DNA of 64,000 nt from Blastococcus sp. TML/M2B. GTDB taxonomy: Bacteria > Actinomycetota > Actinomycetes > Mycobacteriales > Geodermatophilaceae. The first letter of the stretch is position 1, and the number at the start of each line of letters is the position of its first letter. Location: assembly GCF_016612865.1 (NCBI RefSeq), contig NZ_JAENZZ010000002.1:1550001-1614000 (forward strand). Direction: 5' to 3'. The notes below the pieces were generated by a model that had not been told where the DNA came from, searched no databases, and worked only from the letters and a program-made list of their open reading frames with translations. Shown here piece by piece: positions 7,475-21,044 of this stretch. Made by a program: the position numbers and the translations under genes.

Positions 7475-8254
7475 ATGCGCCGCATCGTGCTGTTCCTCGT
7501 CGGAGTGCTGGCCCTCACCGCCTGCGGTTCGGACGACGGCGGCGCGGGCACCGGAGCCGACGACTCCGACGCCCCCGAGGTCACCGGGGAGTGGCAGCTG
7601 GCGTCCGGGTCGTCCATCGGCGCGGACCTGCCCTCCCCACCCGGAGTCACCGCCACCCTGACCCTGTCGGACGGGCGGGCCAGCGGGACGGCGTTCTGCA
7701 ACCGCTACATGGCCTCCTACGAGCTGGACGGGTCGTCCTTCTCGTTCGGCGACATCGGCAGCACCCTGATGGGCTGCGAGCCGGACGTGATGGCCGCCGA
7801 GAGCGCCTACCTGGAGGCGCTCGCCGGCGTCGACACCGCGGTGCGGGACGCCGGCGACCTGCTGCTCACCGGCGCGGGCATCGAGCTGCGGTTCACGCCC
7901 GTCCCCGCCGTCCCCGACAGCCCGCTGGAGGGCACCCGCTGGGTGCTGGAGACGCTGGTCGACGGCGAGACGGCGTCCTCGGTCCAGGGCGAGCCGACCC
8001 TCGAGCTGAGGGCGGACGGCACGGCCGCGTTCACCACGGGGTGCAACGGGACCACCGGGAGCTGGCGCCGCGACGGCGACCGCGTGACCGTCGAGCCGGG
8101 TGCCTCGACCCTCGGCCAGTGCGATCCCGCGGCGCAGAGCCAGGACGAGCAGGTCCTCGCCGTCCTCACCGGGGGCGCGACCGTGGTGATCGAGGGCGAC
8201 CGGCTGACCCTCACCGCGCCGGAAGGCCGCCAGCTGGTCTACCGGGCGGGGTGA
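7475..8254 (+). CDS. META-domain lipoprotein with two META repeats
   Basis: The 259-residue protein starts with a lipoprotein signal peptide ending in the lipobox LTAC (Cys17), so it should be anchored to the outer face of the membrane. Two META/HslJ-like domains follow: about 37-130 (GEWQLASG, SGTAFCNRY) and about 148-255 (GTRWVLETLVDG, FTTGCNGTTGSW). META domains occur in envelope and stress proteins of poorly defined function. It is convergent with guaA, one base apart (8254/8256). Confidence 0.85.
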   Translation: MRRIVLFLVGVLALTACGSDDGGAGTGADDSDAPEVTGEWQLASGSSIGADLPSPPGVTATLTLSDGRASGTAFCNRYMASYELDGSSFSFGDIGSTLMGCEPDVMAAESAYLEALAGVDTAVRDAGDLLLTGAGIELRFTPVPAVPDSPLEGTRWVLETLVDGETASSVQGEPTLELRADGTAAFTTGCNGTTGSWRRDGDRVTVEPGASTLGQCDPAAQSQDEQVLAVLTGGATVVIEGDRLTLTAPEGRQLVYRAG

Positions 8255-9817
<1,563 letters not shown>

Positions 9818-9818
<1 letters not shown>

Positions 9819-10966
9819 CAGTCCTCGTCGCCCCCGGCCCGGCCGCCGATGACCAGGTCGACCCGCTGGAACTCCTTGAGGTCGCGGTAGCCGGTCTTGG
9901 CCATGGTGCGGGCCAGCGCCCCGAACAGGTTGGTGCGGCCGTCGGCGGACTCTGCCGCCCCGAGCAGCACGTCGTGCAGCGACCCCACCGGCTCGACCGG
10001 GGCCGAGGTCGTGCCGCGGGGCAGCCGCGGGTGCGCCGCCACCGAGTCCCACCAGATGCCGCCGCCGGGGGCCTCCGCGGCCGCGCGCAGCGGCTCGCCG
10101 AGCTGGACGGCGTCGGCACCGCAGGCCAGCGCGCGGGCGATGTCGCCGCTGGTCTCGATCCGGCCGTTGGCGATGACGTGCACGTACCGGCCGCCGGTCT
10201 CGTCGAGGTAGTCACGGCGGGCCGCCGCGGCGTCGGCGATCGCGCTGGCCAGCGGCACGCGGATGCCCATGACGGCGTCGGTGGTGGAGAAGCTGTCGGC
10301 GCCCACGCCGACGATGACGCCGGCCGCGCCGGTGCGCATGAGGTGCAGCGCCGTCGTGTAGTTCGCGGCCCCGCCGACGATCACCGGGACGTCGAGGTCG
10401 GCGATGAACTCCTTGAGGTTGAGCGCGTCCCCCTGGCTGGTGACGTGCTCGGCCGAGACGATCGTGCCCTGGATGACCAGCAGGTCGACGCCGGCGGCGA
10501 GCACCGTCGGCGCCAGCTGCTCGGTGTGCTGCGGGGAGACGCGGACGGCGGTGGTGACGCCGGCGTCGCGCATCTCGCGGATCCGGTCGGCGACCAGCTC
10601 GGGCCGCACCGGCTCGGCGTAGACCTGCTGCAGCAGCGACACCGGCGGCGCACCGCCGTCGGCGGCCTCGCGCAGCTTCCGGTAGACCGGCAGCGGGTCC
10701 TCGTAGCGGGCCCACAGCCCCTCGGCGTTGAGCACGCCGAGGCCACCGGCCTCGCCCACGGCGACCGCCGTGGCCGGGCTGACGACGGCGTCCGACGGGC
10801 TGGTGACCAGCGGGATGTCGAACCGGAAGGCGTCGATCTGCCAGGCGGTGGAGACGTCGTCGACGTCCCGGGTCCGCCGCGAGGGGACGATCGACACCTC
10901 GTCGAGGTCGTAGGCGCGGCGGGCGAAGCGGTTGAGGCCGATCTCGACGGTGTCGCGTGCGCTCAT
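9818..10966 (-). CDS. guaB3: GuaB3 family IMP dehydrogenase-related protein
   Basis: The 382-residue protein has the IMPDH/GMP reductase TIM barrel without CBS domains. This actinobacterial paralogue always travels with guaB and guaA. Recognisable stretches are [18 protein letters not shown] near the start, [31 protein letters not shown] and the end [12 protein letters not shown]. It lacks the usual GSICTTR catalytic Cys loop of true IMPDH, so it may not be a classical dehydrogenase; its role is not settled from sequence. It starts 2 nt after the guaB stop. Confidence 0.92.
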
Positions 10967-10968
10967 GG

Positions 10969-13137
<2,169 letters not shown>

Positions 13138-13143
13138 TCAGCA

Positions 13144-13188
13144 CGCGCTGAGGGCCCCCTCCCGTCACGGGAAAGGGCCCTCAGCGCG
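13144..13188. terminator. Bidirectional terminator between convergent genes
   Basis: CGCGCTGAGGGCCC (13144-13157) and GGGCCCTCAGCGCG (13175-13188) form a 14-bp perfect stem with a small inner CCCGT/ACGGG stem. It sits between DUF5319 and the BldM-like gene, whose 3' ends face each other, and can serve both. Confidence 0.8.
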
Positions 13189-13199
13189 CGTTGATCGTG

Positions 13200-13928
13200 C
13201 TAGCTCATGACTCCGCGGCGGAAGCCGATCGCGACGGCTTCGGCACGGTCCTTGGCGCCGAGCTTGCGGAACAGCCGGCGGGCGTGGGTCTTGATGGTGT
13301 CCTCGGACAGGTAGAGCTCGCGGCCGATCTGGGCGTTGCTCTTGCCCTGGCTCATGCCGGTCAGCACCTGCATCTCGCGCATCGACAGCGCCGCGGCGGG
13401 CGCGGCGTCGCGGACCGTCGAGCGGACCGTCGTCGGCGCGGAGCCGGCCAGCGGGGCGGCGCCGCTCCACGAGGAGGCGCCGACCAGCTGCTGGCTCGAC
13501 GCCTGCTGCGGGATGCGGGCGCCCTCGGGGCGCAGGCCCACGCGGGAGATCCCCAGACCCATCTCGATGGGGCTCGCGTCCCAGCGCAGGTAGCCGCGCG
13601 CGCCGAACGCGACGGCGGCGCGCACGCTCTCGGCGTCGTCGGGCGCACCGAGCACCAGGACCGGCAGGCCCGGGTGGGCGCGCAGCGCCTGGGTGGCGGC
13701 GGTGAGGCCGGTGTCGACAGCGCGCTGGGTGCCGACGATGAGGACGTCGGGGGTGCGGGTGTCCAGCCGGGACAGCAGCGAGGCGGGGTCGCCCACCACC
13801 TCGACCCGGCCGACGAAGGACAGGGCGACCAGGCGGGAGGCGACGTCGTCCCGGACCCGCCGGCGCTCGTCGTACACCCACACGGTCGCGCCCGGGTTGC
13901 CGGTCGCACGCATCCTGTCGTCGATCAC
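13200..13928 (-). CDS. BldM-like LuxR-family regulator with atypical receiver domain
   Basis: The 242-residue protein has a degenerate receiver-like domain (about 12-130) and a LuxR helix-turn-helix (about 175-240) closely resembling that of Streptomyces BldM (MREMQVLTGMSQGKSNAQIG, LSEDTIKTHARRLFRKLGA). The receiver lacks the phospho-acceptor Asp: DVLIVGTQRA (61-70) replaces the usual LLD motif. BldM controls development in Streptomyces and lies between guaB and whiD there, as here. GTG 13928 is chosen for GAGGAG 6 nt upstream. A BldM-type palindrome lies in the 351-bp region shared with the divergent whiB gene. Confidence 0.85.
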   Translation of the reverse strand: MIDDRMRATGNPGATVWVYDERRRVRDDVASRLVALSFVGRVEVVGDPASLLSRLDTRTPDVLIVGTQRAVDTGLTAATQALRAHPGLPVLVLGAPDDAESVRAAVAFGARGYLRWDASPIEMGLGISRVGLRPEGARIPQQASSQQLVGASSWSGAAPLAGSAPTTVRSTVRDAAPAAALSMREMQVLTGMSQGKSNAQIGRELYLSEDTIKTHARRLFRKLGAKDRAEAVAIGFRRGVMS

Positions 13929-14134
13929 GCGGTGCTCCTCGCTCAGCCCGGCGGTCGGTGCCGGGTCCGTACCGGCCGGGGCTGACCCCGACCGGGTGTC
14001 GCTCGGGCGGGGGCTCCCCGGGTGGTGGGGAGCCCCGCGCCCTCGCGGGAGCCGGCTTCGTCCGGGCTTCTCCCCCTCCCGGATCCGGCACGACTCTGTT
14101 CCACGATGAGCACGTTCCGTGGCGGGCAACAGCA

Positions 14135-14158
14135 CCCCTCACCCCCGGGGGTGAGGGG
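14135..14158. promoter_or_regulatory. 24-bp perfect palindrome resembling a BldM operator
   Basis: CCCCTCACCCCC (14135-14146) is followed directly by its reverse complement (14147-14158). Its core TCACCCCCGGGGGTGA resembles the BldM homodimer site as I recall it (TCAC-C ... G-GTGA). It lies in the 351-bp intergenic region (13929-14279), about 207 bp upstream of the BldM-like gene and 122 bp upstream of whiB. I see no other clear element there beyond a possible TTGCGA -35 at 14185. Confidence 0.55.
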
Positions 14159-14279
14159 CACGATCGGGTGGTCGGCGCGAAAAGTTGCGATCACCGCGTG
14201 TTTGACCATGCAGGGCCTCGGGCACCGGGCCCCTTGCAGCCGGACAGTCCCTCCGGCTCGATCGACGCCTGGAGGAGAC

Positions 14280-14579
14280 ATGGCCGACATCCGCAGACTC
14301 CCGACTCCCGTAGCCGAGGTCTGGGACTGGCAGCTCCACGGTTCCTGCCGTGGCGAGAACACGTCCCTCTTCTTCCACCCCGACGGTGAGCGCGGGCCCG
14401 CCCGGGCCCGCCGTCAGGCCGCGGCCAAGGCCGTCTGCGGGCGCTGCCCCGTGATCGACGCCTGCCTCAAGCACGCGCTGTCGGTGCGCGAGCCCTACGG
14501 GGTCTGGGGTGGCATGAGCGAGGAGGAGCGGGCCCGGCTGATCGCCGCCGAGCCGGCCGCCGTCGCTGCCGGGGTCTGA
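14280..14579 (+). CDS. whiB3: WhiB-family iron-sulfur regulator (WhiD/WhiB3 type)
   Basis: The 99-residue protein carries the four Cys that hold a [4Fe-4S] cluster (C23, C53, C56, C62) and the G(V/I)WGG turn (74-78). NADIWNWQLQG-like WDWQLHGSC, FFHPDGERG and CGRCPVIDAC follow the WhiD/WhiB3 pattern. These proteins respond to redox or NO and bind sigma region 4 to alter transcription. ATG 14280 has GGAGGAG just upstream. Its neighbour, the BldM-like gene, matches the bldM-whiD pair of Streptomyces. Confidence 0.93.
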   Translation: MADIRRLPTPVAEVWDWQLHGSCRGENTSLFFHPDGERGPARARRQAAAKAVCGRCPVIDACLKHALSVREPYGVWGGMSEEERARLIAAEPAAVAAGV

Positions 14580-14596
14580 GCGCCCCGCACGAACGC

Positions 14597-14637
14597 CGAG
14601 AGGGCCCGGTCCAGGATTCCTGGACCGGGCCCTCTCG
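14597..14637 (+). terminator. Terminator after whiB
   Basis: A 20-bp perfect inverted repeat (CGAGAGGGCCCGGTCCAGGA at 14597-14616 and its complement at 14618-14637) starts 17 nt after the whiB stop. Confidence 0.85.
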
Positions 14638-14663
14638 CGTGCTGGGGGCGGCGCGGTGGGGGC

Positions 14664-14747
14664 GTCCTCCCTCACCGCCGCGCGTCCTCCCTCACGGTGT
14701 GCGGTGAGGGAGGACGCGCTGGGATCAGGTCACCTGATCCCAGCGCG
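14664..14747 (+). repeat. Double-hairpin intergenic repeat, copy 2
   Basis: This is the best-preserved copy. A single arm GTCCTCCCTCAC (14664-14675) is followed by hairpin 1, GTCCTCCCTCAC (14684-14695)/8-nt loop/GTGAGGGAGGAC (14704-14715), and directly by hairpin 2, GCGCTGGGATCAGGT (14716-14730)/C/ACCTGATCCCAGCGC (14732-14746). It lies between the convergent whiB and groEL, ending 6 nt from the groEL stop. Confidence 0.9.
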
Positions 14748-14752
14748 GGTGA

Positions 14753-16411
<1,659 letters not shown>

Positions 16412-16451
16412 TCAGGGGGCGGGGCGGGCGGGTGCGGAGAGCCCGGAAAGA

Positions 16452-16493
16452 CGACCGCCCCGGGACCCGAGTTCGGGTCGCCCGGGGCGGTCG
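16452..16493 (-). terminator. Hairpin between groES and groEL
   Basis: The arms 16452-16470 and 16473-16493 form a 19-bp stem with one 2-nt bulge; the loop is 2 nt in the extended form. In the groES-to-groEL direction it could be a partial terminator or a processing site that keeps groES in excess. Confidence 0.6.
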
Positions 16494-16524
16494 AGGAGTG
16501 CTGGTGGAGCCGGTGACTAGGAGG

Positions 16525-16833
16525 TCACTTCTCCACGACGGCGAGCAGGTCGCGCGCCGAGAGCACGAGGTAGTCCTGGCCCGAGTACTTGACCTCGGTG
16601 CCGCCGTACTTCGAGTAGATGACCACGTCGCCGACGTTCACGTCGAGCGGGACGCGGTTGCCGTTGTCGTCGATGCGGCCGGGGCCCACGGCGACGACGG
16701 TGCCCTCCTGGGGCTTCTCCTTGGCGGTGTCAGGGATGACCAGACCGGAAGCGGTGGTGGTCTCGGCCTCGTTGGCCTGGACCACCACACGGTCCTCCAG
16801 CGGCTTGATGCTGACCTTGGTAGCGGTCGTCAC
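16525..16833 (-). CDS. groES: Co-chaperonin GroES
   Basis: The 102-residue lid protein of the chaperonin. It shows the conserved [12 protein letters not shown] start, the mobile loop ([19 protein letters not shown]), GTVVAVGPG and the end [28 protein letters not shown] in overlapping order. GTG 16833 ([10 protein letters not shown]) fits the family length better than upstream starts. CIRCE and a promoter lie about 110 bp upstream. Confidence 0.95.
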   Translation of the reverse strand: MTTATKVSIKPLEDRVVVQANEAETTTASGLVIPDTAKEKPQEGTVVAVGPGRIDDNGNRVPLDVNVGDVVIYSKYGGTEVKYSGQDYLVLSARDLLAVVEK

Positions 16834-16942
16834 GATGGTGACGCCCCCTTCGTTGTAGGACGGCAGGTGGCTGTGGTGCTGATGCTGTGGCACGGGATCC
16901 GGGCACCCGCCGTCGCGGGGGTCGGGCGCCAGCCCGTGTCGA

Positions 16943-16969
16943 TTGGCACTCTACCTACGAGAGTGCCAG
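16943..16969. promoter_or_regulatory. CIRCE operator (HrcA site)
   Basis: TTGGCACTC (16943-16951), a 9-nt spacer and GAGTGCCAG (16961-16969) closely match the consensus TTAGCACTC-N9-GAGTGCTAA. HrcA binds it to repress groES-groEL until heat shock. It overlaps the groES -10 box. Confidence 0.9.
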
Positions 16970-16977
16970 CCACTCAA
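16948..16977 (-). promoter_or_regulatory. groES promoter overlapping CIRCE
   Basis: On the minus strand TTGAGT (16977-16972) and TAGAGT (16953-16948) are 18 bp apart. The -10 box lies within the CIRCE left half, so HrcA binding would block RNA polymerase. Confidence 0.6.
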
Positions 16978-17017
16978 CCCGGTCCCCGGGGTGGGTGACG
17001 GCGGGACGGAACGGTAC

Positions 17018-18271
17018 GTGCGCCAGGCTGTGCCGGTGGACCCCGACAGCGACGCGCAGGCCGCCGAGACGGTGCGCCAGCTGCGCGCCCTGGCGACGCC
17101 GGAGGGCGCCGCGGCGCTCACCCGCGCCGCCGCGCTCCTCGATGCCGGCGCGGACCCGGTCGCCGGGCTGACCCGGCTGCGCGCCGAGGTCGGGGCGGAC
17201 CTGGCCGGGCCGGCCTGGGGCATCGCCCGGCAGCGGCTCAAGGCGCGGACGACGTTCGGGTCCGACGCCGACCGGCTGCTGTTCACCTCCGACACCCTCG
17301 AGCAGGCCGGCCGCCCCGAGCTGGCCGCCCGGCGCGCGGCCCGGCTGCTCGCCGGTGGCGCCGACTCGGTGGCCGACCTGGGCTGCGCGTCCGGCACCGA
17401 CACGATCGCGCTCGCCCGCGCCGGTGCCCGCGTGCTCGCCGTCGACGTCGACCCGGTCGCCCGCGAGCTGACCGCGCTCAACGTCGAGGCGCTCGGGGTC
17501 GCCGACGACGTCTGGGTGGTCGCCGGGGACGCCGTTGAGCTGGTCGCGGCCGCGCGCGGCGGCGAGGTGGCCGGCTGCGGCGCCGCCGTCCTGGATCCCG
17601 CCCGGCGGGCCGGCGGGCACCGTCGGCTGGACCCCGACCGCTGGTCGCCCCCGTGGTCGACGGTCGCCGCGCTGCTGGAGAAGGTGCCGACGTCGGTGGT
17701 GAAGGTGGCCCCCGGCCTGGACCACGACCGCGTCCCCGCCGGCGTCGAGGCGGAGTGGGTCTCGGTCGGCGGCTCGATCGTCGAGGCGCTGCTCTGGGGC
17801 CCGGCGGTGGCGACGACGTGGCGGCGGGCCGCGCTGGTCCGCAACGGCGTCGTGCACGAGCTGACCGCCGACGCCGATCCCGGGCACGCCGCCACCGGCC
17901 CGGTCCGCGGCTGGCTGCACGAGCCGGACCCGGCGCTCATCCGCTCCGGGCTGATGTCCCTGGTCGCGGCCGACCTCGGTGCGACGCTGGTCGACGGGAC
18001 GATCGCCTACCTCTCCTCCGACGGCCCCGCGGACTCCCCCTGGGTGAGCTCCTACCGGGTCGACGAGGTGCTGCCGTTCAACCTCAAGAAGCTGCGGGCC
18101 CTGCTGCGCGCCCGCGGCGTGGGCCGGGTGGTGGTCAAGAAGCGCGGCTCCCCCATCGAGCCCGAGCAGCTCGCCCGGCAGCTGCGCACCGACGCCCGCG
18201 GCACGGCGACCGTCGTCGTCACCCGCGTGGCCGGCGCTCCGACGGTGCTCGTCTGCGACGTCACCGCCTGA
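17018..18271 (+). CDS. Class I SAM-dependent methyltransferase with THUMP-like C-terminal domain
   Basis: The product (about 417 residues) has a Rossmann methyltransferase domain with motif I VADLGCASGTDTIALARAG, the acidic end of strand 2 AVDVDP, and VLDPARRAGGHRRLDPDRW, then a THUMP-like domain near the C-terminus (RALLRARGVGRVVVKKRG). THUMP-like proteins usually modify RNA, so an rRNA or tRNA methyltransferase is likely; the substrate is unknown. GTG 17018 is my choice; GTG 16991 and 17036 are alternatives, and a TTG start at 16943 would fall in CIRCE and is unlikely. It is divergent from groES. Confidence 0.82.
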   Translation: MRQAVPVDPDSDAQAAETVRQLRALATPEGAAALTRAAALLDAGADPVAGLTRLRAEVGADLAGPAWGIARQRLKARTTFGSDADRLLFTSDTLEQAGRPELAARRAARLLAGGADSVADLGCASGTDTIALARAGARVLAVDVDPVARELTALNVEALGVADDVWVVAGDAVELVAAARGGEVAGCGAAVLDPARRAGGHRRLDPDRWSPPWSTVAALLEKVPTSVVKVAPGLDHDRVPAGVEAEWVSVGGSIVEALLWGPAVATTWRRAALVRNGVVHELTADADPGHAATGPVRGWLHEPDPALIRSGLMSLVAADLGATLVDGTIAYLSSDGPADSPWVSSYRVDEVLPFNLKKLRALLRARGVGRVVVKKRGSPIEPEQLARQLRTDARGTATVVVTRVAGAPTVLVCDVTA

Positions 18272-18301
18272 GGGCGGACATGGCCATTTCTGCCCGTGGG
18301 G

Positions 18302-19336
18302 TCAGCGGCTGACGGTCGTGATCGGCAGGGCGCTGTCGGCACCGAGGTCGGGGGCCGACGGCGCGACGCCGGCGGCGACCAGCCGAGAGCCGAGCGCGGC
18401 GACCATCGCGCCGTTGTCGGTGCACAGCTTCGGGCTGGGCACCCGGAGCACGATGCCGGCCTTCTCGCAGCGCTCCTCGGCCAGCGCGCGCAGCCGCGAG
18501 TTGGCCGCGACTCCCCCGCCGAGCACCAGGTGGTCGACGCCGTGGTCGCGGCACGCCCGCACGGCCTTGGCGGTGAGCACGTCGGCGACCGCCTCCTGGA
18601 ACGACGCCGCGACGTCGGCCAGCGGCACCGGCTCGCCCGCGCGCTGCCGCGCCTCCACCCACCGGGCGACGGCGGTCTTGAGCCCGGAGAACGAGAAGTC
18701 GTAGGGCGCGTCGCCCCGGCCGGTGAGCCCGCGCGGGAACGCGATCGCCGACGGGTCGCCCTCGCGCGCGGCCTTGTCGATCGGCGGGCCGCCGGGGAAC
18801 GGCAGGCCGAGCACCCGGGCCACCTTGTCGAAGGCCTCCCCCGCGGCGTCGTCGATGGTGCGGCCCAGCGGCTGCACGTCCTGGGCGAGGTCGGGCACCA
18901 GCAGCAGCGAGCTGTGCCCGCCGCTGACCAGCATCGCGATCGACGGCTCGGCCAGCGGCCCGTGCTGCAGCTCGTCGACGGCGACGTGCGCGGCCAGGTG
19001 GTTGACGCCGTACAGCGGCTTGTCCAGCGCCAGCGCGTAGGCCTTCGCGGCGGCGACGCCGACCAGCAGCGCGCCGGTCAGCCCCGGGCCGCTGGTGACG
19101 GCGACCGCGTCGATGTCGGAGGCGGCGATGCCGGCGTCGGCCAGCGCGCGGTGCACCGTCGGCACCATCGCCTCCAGGTGCGCCCGCGACGCGATCTCGG
19201 GCACCACCCCGCCGAAGCGCTCGTGCTCCGCCATCGAGGTGGCCAGGGCGTCGGCCAGCAGGGTGTGCCCGCGGACGATCCCGACCCCGGTCTCGTCGCA
19301 GGAGGTCTCGAACCCCAGCACCAGCGGTTCGCTCAT
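18302..19336 (-). CDS. tsaD: tRNA N6-threonylcarbamoyladenosine transferase TsaD
   Basis: The 344-residue Kae1/Qri7-family protein transfers threonylcarbamoyl to A37 of ANN-decoding tRNAs. Metal-binding HLAAH (H113, H117), the [12 protein letters not shown] and SGGHS phosphate loops, and FETSCDETG near the start are present. It is the last gene of tsaB-rimI-tsaD. A 67-bp spacer separates it from rimI. Confidence 0.97.
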   Translation of the reverse strand: MSEPLVLGFETSCDETGVGIVRGHTLLADALATSMAEHERFGGVVPEIASRAHLEAMVPTVHRALADAGIAASDIDAVAVTSGPGLTGALLVGVAAAKAYALALDKPLYGVNHLAAHVAVDELQHGPLAEPSIAMLVSGGHSSLLLVPDLAQDVQPLGRTIDDAAGEAFDKVARVLGLPFPGGPPIDKAAREGDPSAIAFPRGLTGRGDAPYDFSFSGLKTAVARWVEARQRAGEPVPLADVAASFQEAVADVLTAKAVRACRDHGVDHLVLGGGVAANSRLRALAEERCEKAGIVLRVPSPKLCTDNGAMVAALGSRLVAAGVAPSAPDLGADSALPITTVSR

Positions 19337-19403
19337 GGCTTCGGCTCCACCATCGTCGCTCCCGCGGGACGCTCCGCTCCTCGCTCGTTCCTCGCTGCGA
19401 TGC

Positions 19404-19853
19404 TCACGCCCCTGTCCGCTCCCTCTTCATCACGACGGCGTCGGTCCCGCTCGGCTGGTAGTAGCCGCGCCGCCGGCCGATCTCGGCGAACCCGCGGCGG
19501 CGGTAGAGCTCCTGGGCGTGCTCGTTGTCGGCGCGCACCTCGAGCAGCACCACCGGGCTGCGCCGGTCGGCCTCGGCGAGCAGCGCGTCGAGCAGCTGCG
19601 CGCCGATGCCCTCGCCCTGGCGGGCGCCGGTCACGCCGATCGTGGCGACGTGCGCCTCGTCGTCGTAGGCGATCAGCCCGGCATAGCCGACGACGGCGCC
19701 GGCGTCCTCGGCCACGAGGTAGGAGCGGGTGTCGGTCAGCGCGAGCTCCTCGCGGTACATCGCCGCCGTCCAGGTGTCGGGGGCGAAGAGCTCCTCCTCG
19801 AGCTCCATGACCGCGGGCAGGTCGGCCAGGCGCATGGGCCGCAGCGTGGTCAC
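19404..19853 (-). CDS. rimI: Ribosomal-protein-S18-alanine N-acetyltransferase-like GNAT enzyme
   Basis: The 149-residue GNAT acetyltransferase sits, as in most actinobacteria, between tsaB and tsaD. It has the PWT-like start ([15 protein letters not shown]), the acetyl-CoA loop region [16 protein letters not shown] and the RimI-type [20 protein letters not shown] and GYYQP. GTG 19853 overlaps the tsaB stop by 4 nt. RimI acetylates the N-terminus of S18 in E. coli; actinobacterial RimI may have wider targets. Confidence 0.92.
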   Translation of the reverse strand: MTTLRPMRLADLPAVMELEEELFAPDTWTAAMYREELALTDTRSYLVAEDAGAVVGYAGLIAYDDEAHVATIGVTGARQGEGIGAQLLDALLAEADRRSPVVLLEVRADNEHAQELYRRRGFAEIGRRRGYYQPSGTDAVVMKRERTGA

Positions 19854-20482
19854 TGTGTCACGGGCTTGATCGTCGTCGGCGGCACGGCATCGGGCCGGCG
19901 CAGGTACATCGGCAGCAGCGGCCCGGCGGACGACGGATCGGCCAGCTGGGGAGCCGCGGCGCGCAGCAGCCCCGCCGTCGTCACCTGCGCGGGCTCCACC
20001 GCGGCACCGAGCCGCTCGGCGAACGCCGGGTCGCCGGCGAAGGGCCCCGGCCGGCCGAGCTGCTCGGGACGGACGACGTCGGGCCCCTCCACGCGCGCAC
20101 CGGCGGCGTCGTAGGCGGCCCAGTAGACCTCCTTGCGGCGGGCGTCGGTGACGACCGTGCGCGCGCCGGAGCCGACGGCGTCCAGCGAGCAGACGCCGAC
20201 GACCGGCAGCCCGCGGGCGTCGGCGAGCGCCGCGGCGGTGACGACGCCGACCCGCAGCCCGGTGAACGGGCCCGGCCCCAGGCCGGTGACGACGGCCTCG
20301 ACGTCGGCGAGCGCCAGCCCGGCGTCGGCCAGCGCGTCCTGGATGGCGGGGGTGAGCAGCTCGGCGTGCTTGGTGCCCGACGGCACGGCCCGCTCGGCCA
20401 GCACCTCGACGCCGTCGGGCGACCACCGGGCGACGCCGGCGACGAGGGTCGGCGTGGCGGTGTCGAGCGCGAGGACGAGCAC
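19850..20482 (-). CDS. tsaB: t6A synthesis protein TsaB
   Basis: The 210-residue partner of TsaD. It begins LVLALDTATPTLV and has the conserved VTGLGPGPFTGLRVGV loop of the ASKHA fold but not the TsaD metal site. It bridges TsaD and TsaE in the t6A complex. A TACCCT box (20496-20491, minus strand) ends 8 nt before the GTG start, suggesting a near-leaderless mRNA. In related genomes tsaE is immediately upstream; here two rightward genes intervene. Confidence 0.93.
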   Translation of the reverse strand: MLVLALDTATPTLVAGVARWSPDGVEVLAERAVPSGTKHAELLTPAIQDALADAGLALADVEAVVTGLGPGPFTGLRVGVVTAAALADARGLPVVGVCSLDAVGSGARTVVTDARRKEVYWAAYDAAGARVEGPDVVRPEQLGRPGPFAGDPAFAERLGAAVEPAQVTTAGLLRAAAPQLADPSSAGPLLPMYLRRPDAVPPTTIKPVTQ

Positions 20483-20567
20483 GAGAGGCCAGGGTAGTGC
20501 GCGCCGGCCGGTGGGTCAGAATGCGCGGGACCGGTGACCGCGCCGGACGCACCGGGAGGACGTGGCC

Positions 20568-20993
20568 GTGCCCCAGGACGAGTCCATCCAGGACGAGGCG
20601 GCACCGGCGCGCCCCGGGCTGCTCGGCCAGCTCGTGCGGTTCGTGCTCGTCGGCGGCTTCAGCGCCGTCGTCGACCTCTCGGTCTACTCCCTCGGCCTGC
20701 ACCTCGGCCTGTCCACGTGGCTCGCACGGGCGGTCAGCTTCACCGCCGGGACGACGACGGCGTACGCGCTCAACCGGCGGTGGGCGTTCCAGGTGGAGGG
20801 CGGCGCGCGGCGGGCCGGCGGCTTCGCGCTGCTCTACGGGACGACGTTCTTCCTCATCCTCGGCGTGAACGCGCTCGCGCTGGTCCTGCTGCCCGACTCC
20901 TCGTGGAAGATCACGCTGGCCTGGGCGATCTCGCAGGGGCTGGGCACCGCGTGGAACTTCGTGATGCTGCGGCTGGTCGTCTTCCGGCACTGA
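20568..20993 (+). CDS. GtrA family membrane protein
   Basis: The product (141 residues) has four hydrophobic helices and the family start LLGQLVRFVLVGGFSAVVD, plus NRRWAF and the end NFVMLRLVVF. GtrA proteins are thought to move polyprenyl-linked sugars across the membrane or assist cell-surface glycan assembly. GTG 20568 is preferred because GGAGG lies 8 nt upstream; GTG 20562 is only 2 nt from it. The next gene is a surface acyltransferase, so the pair may modify cell-wall polysaccharide. Confidence 0.87.
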   Translation: MPQDESIQDEAAPARPGLLGQLVRFVLVGGFSAVVDLSVYSLGLHLGLSTWLARAVSFTAGTTTAYALNRRWAFQVEGGARRAGGFALLYGTTFFLILGVNALALVLLPDSSWKITLAWAISQGLGTAWNFVMLRLVVFRH

Positions 20994-21044
20994 CCCGCAC
21001 ACGCTGGGTATCCCCAGAGTCACGCGGAGTCGCATACGCTGCGG

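Noticed and set aside
16943-17017. TTG at 16943 as start of the THUMP-like methyltransferase
   Set aside because: It falls inside the CIRCE operator; the later GTG at 17018 fits the family better.
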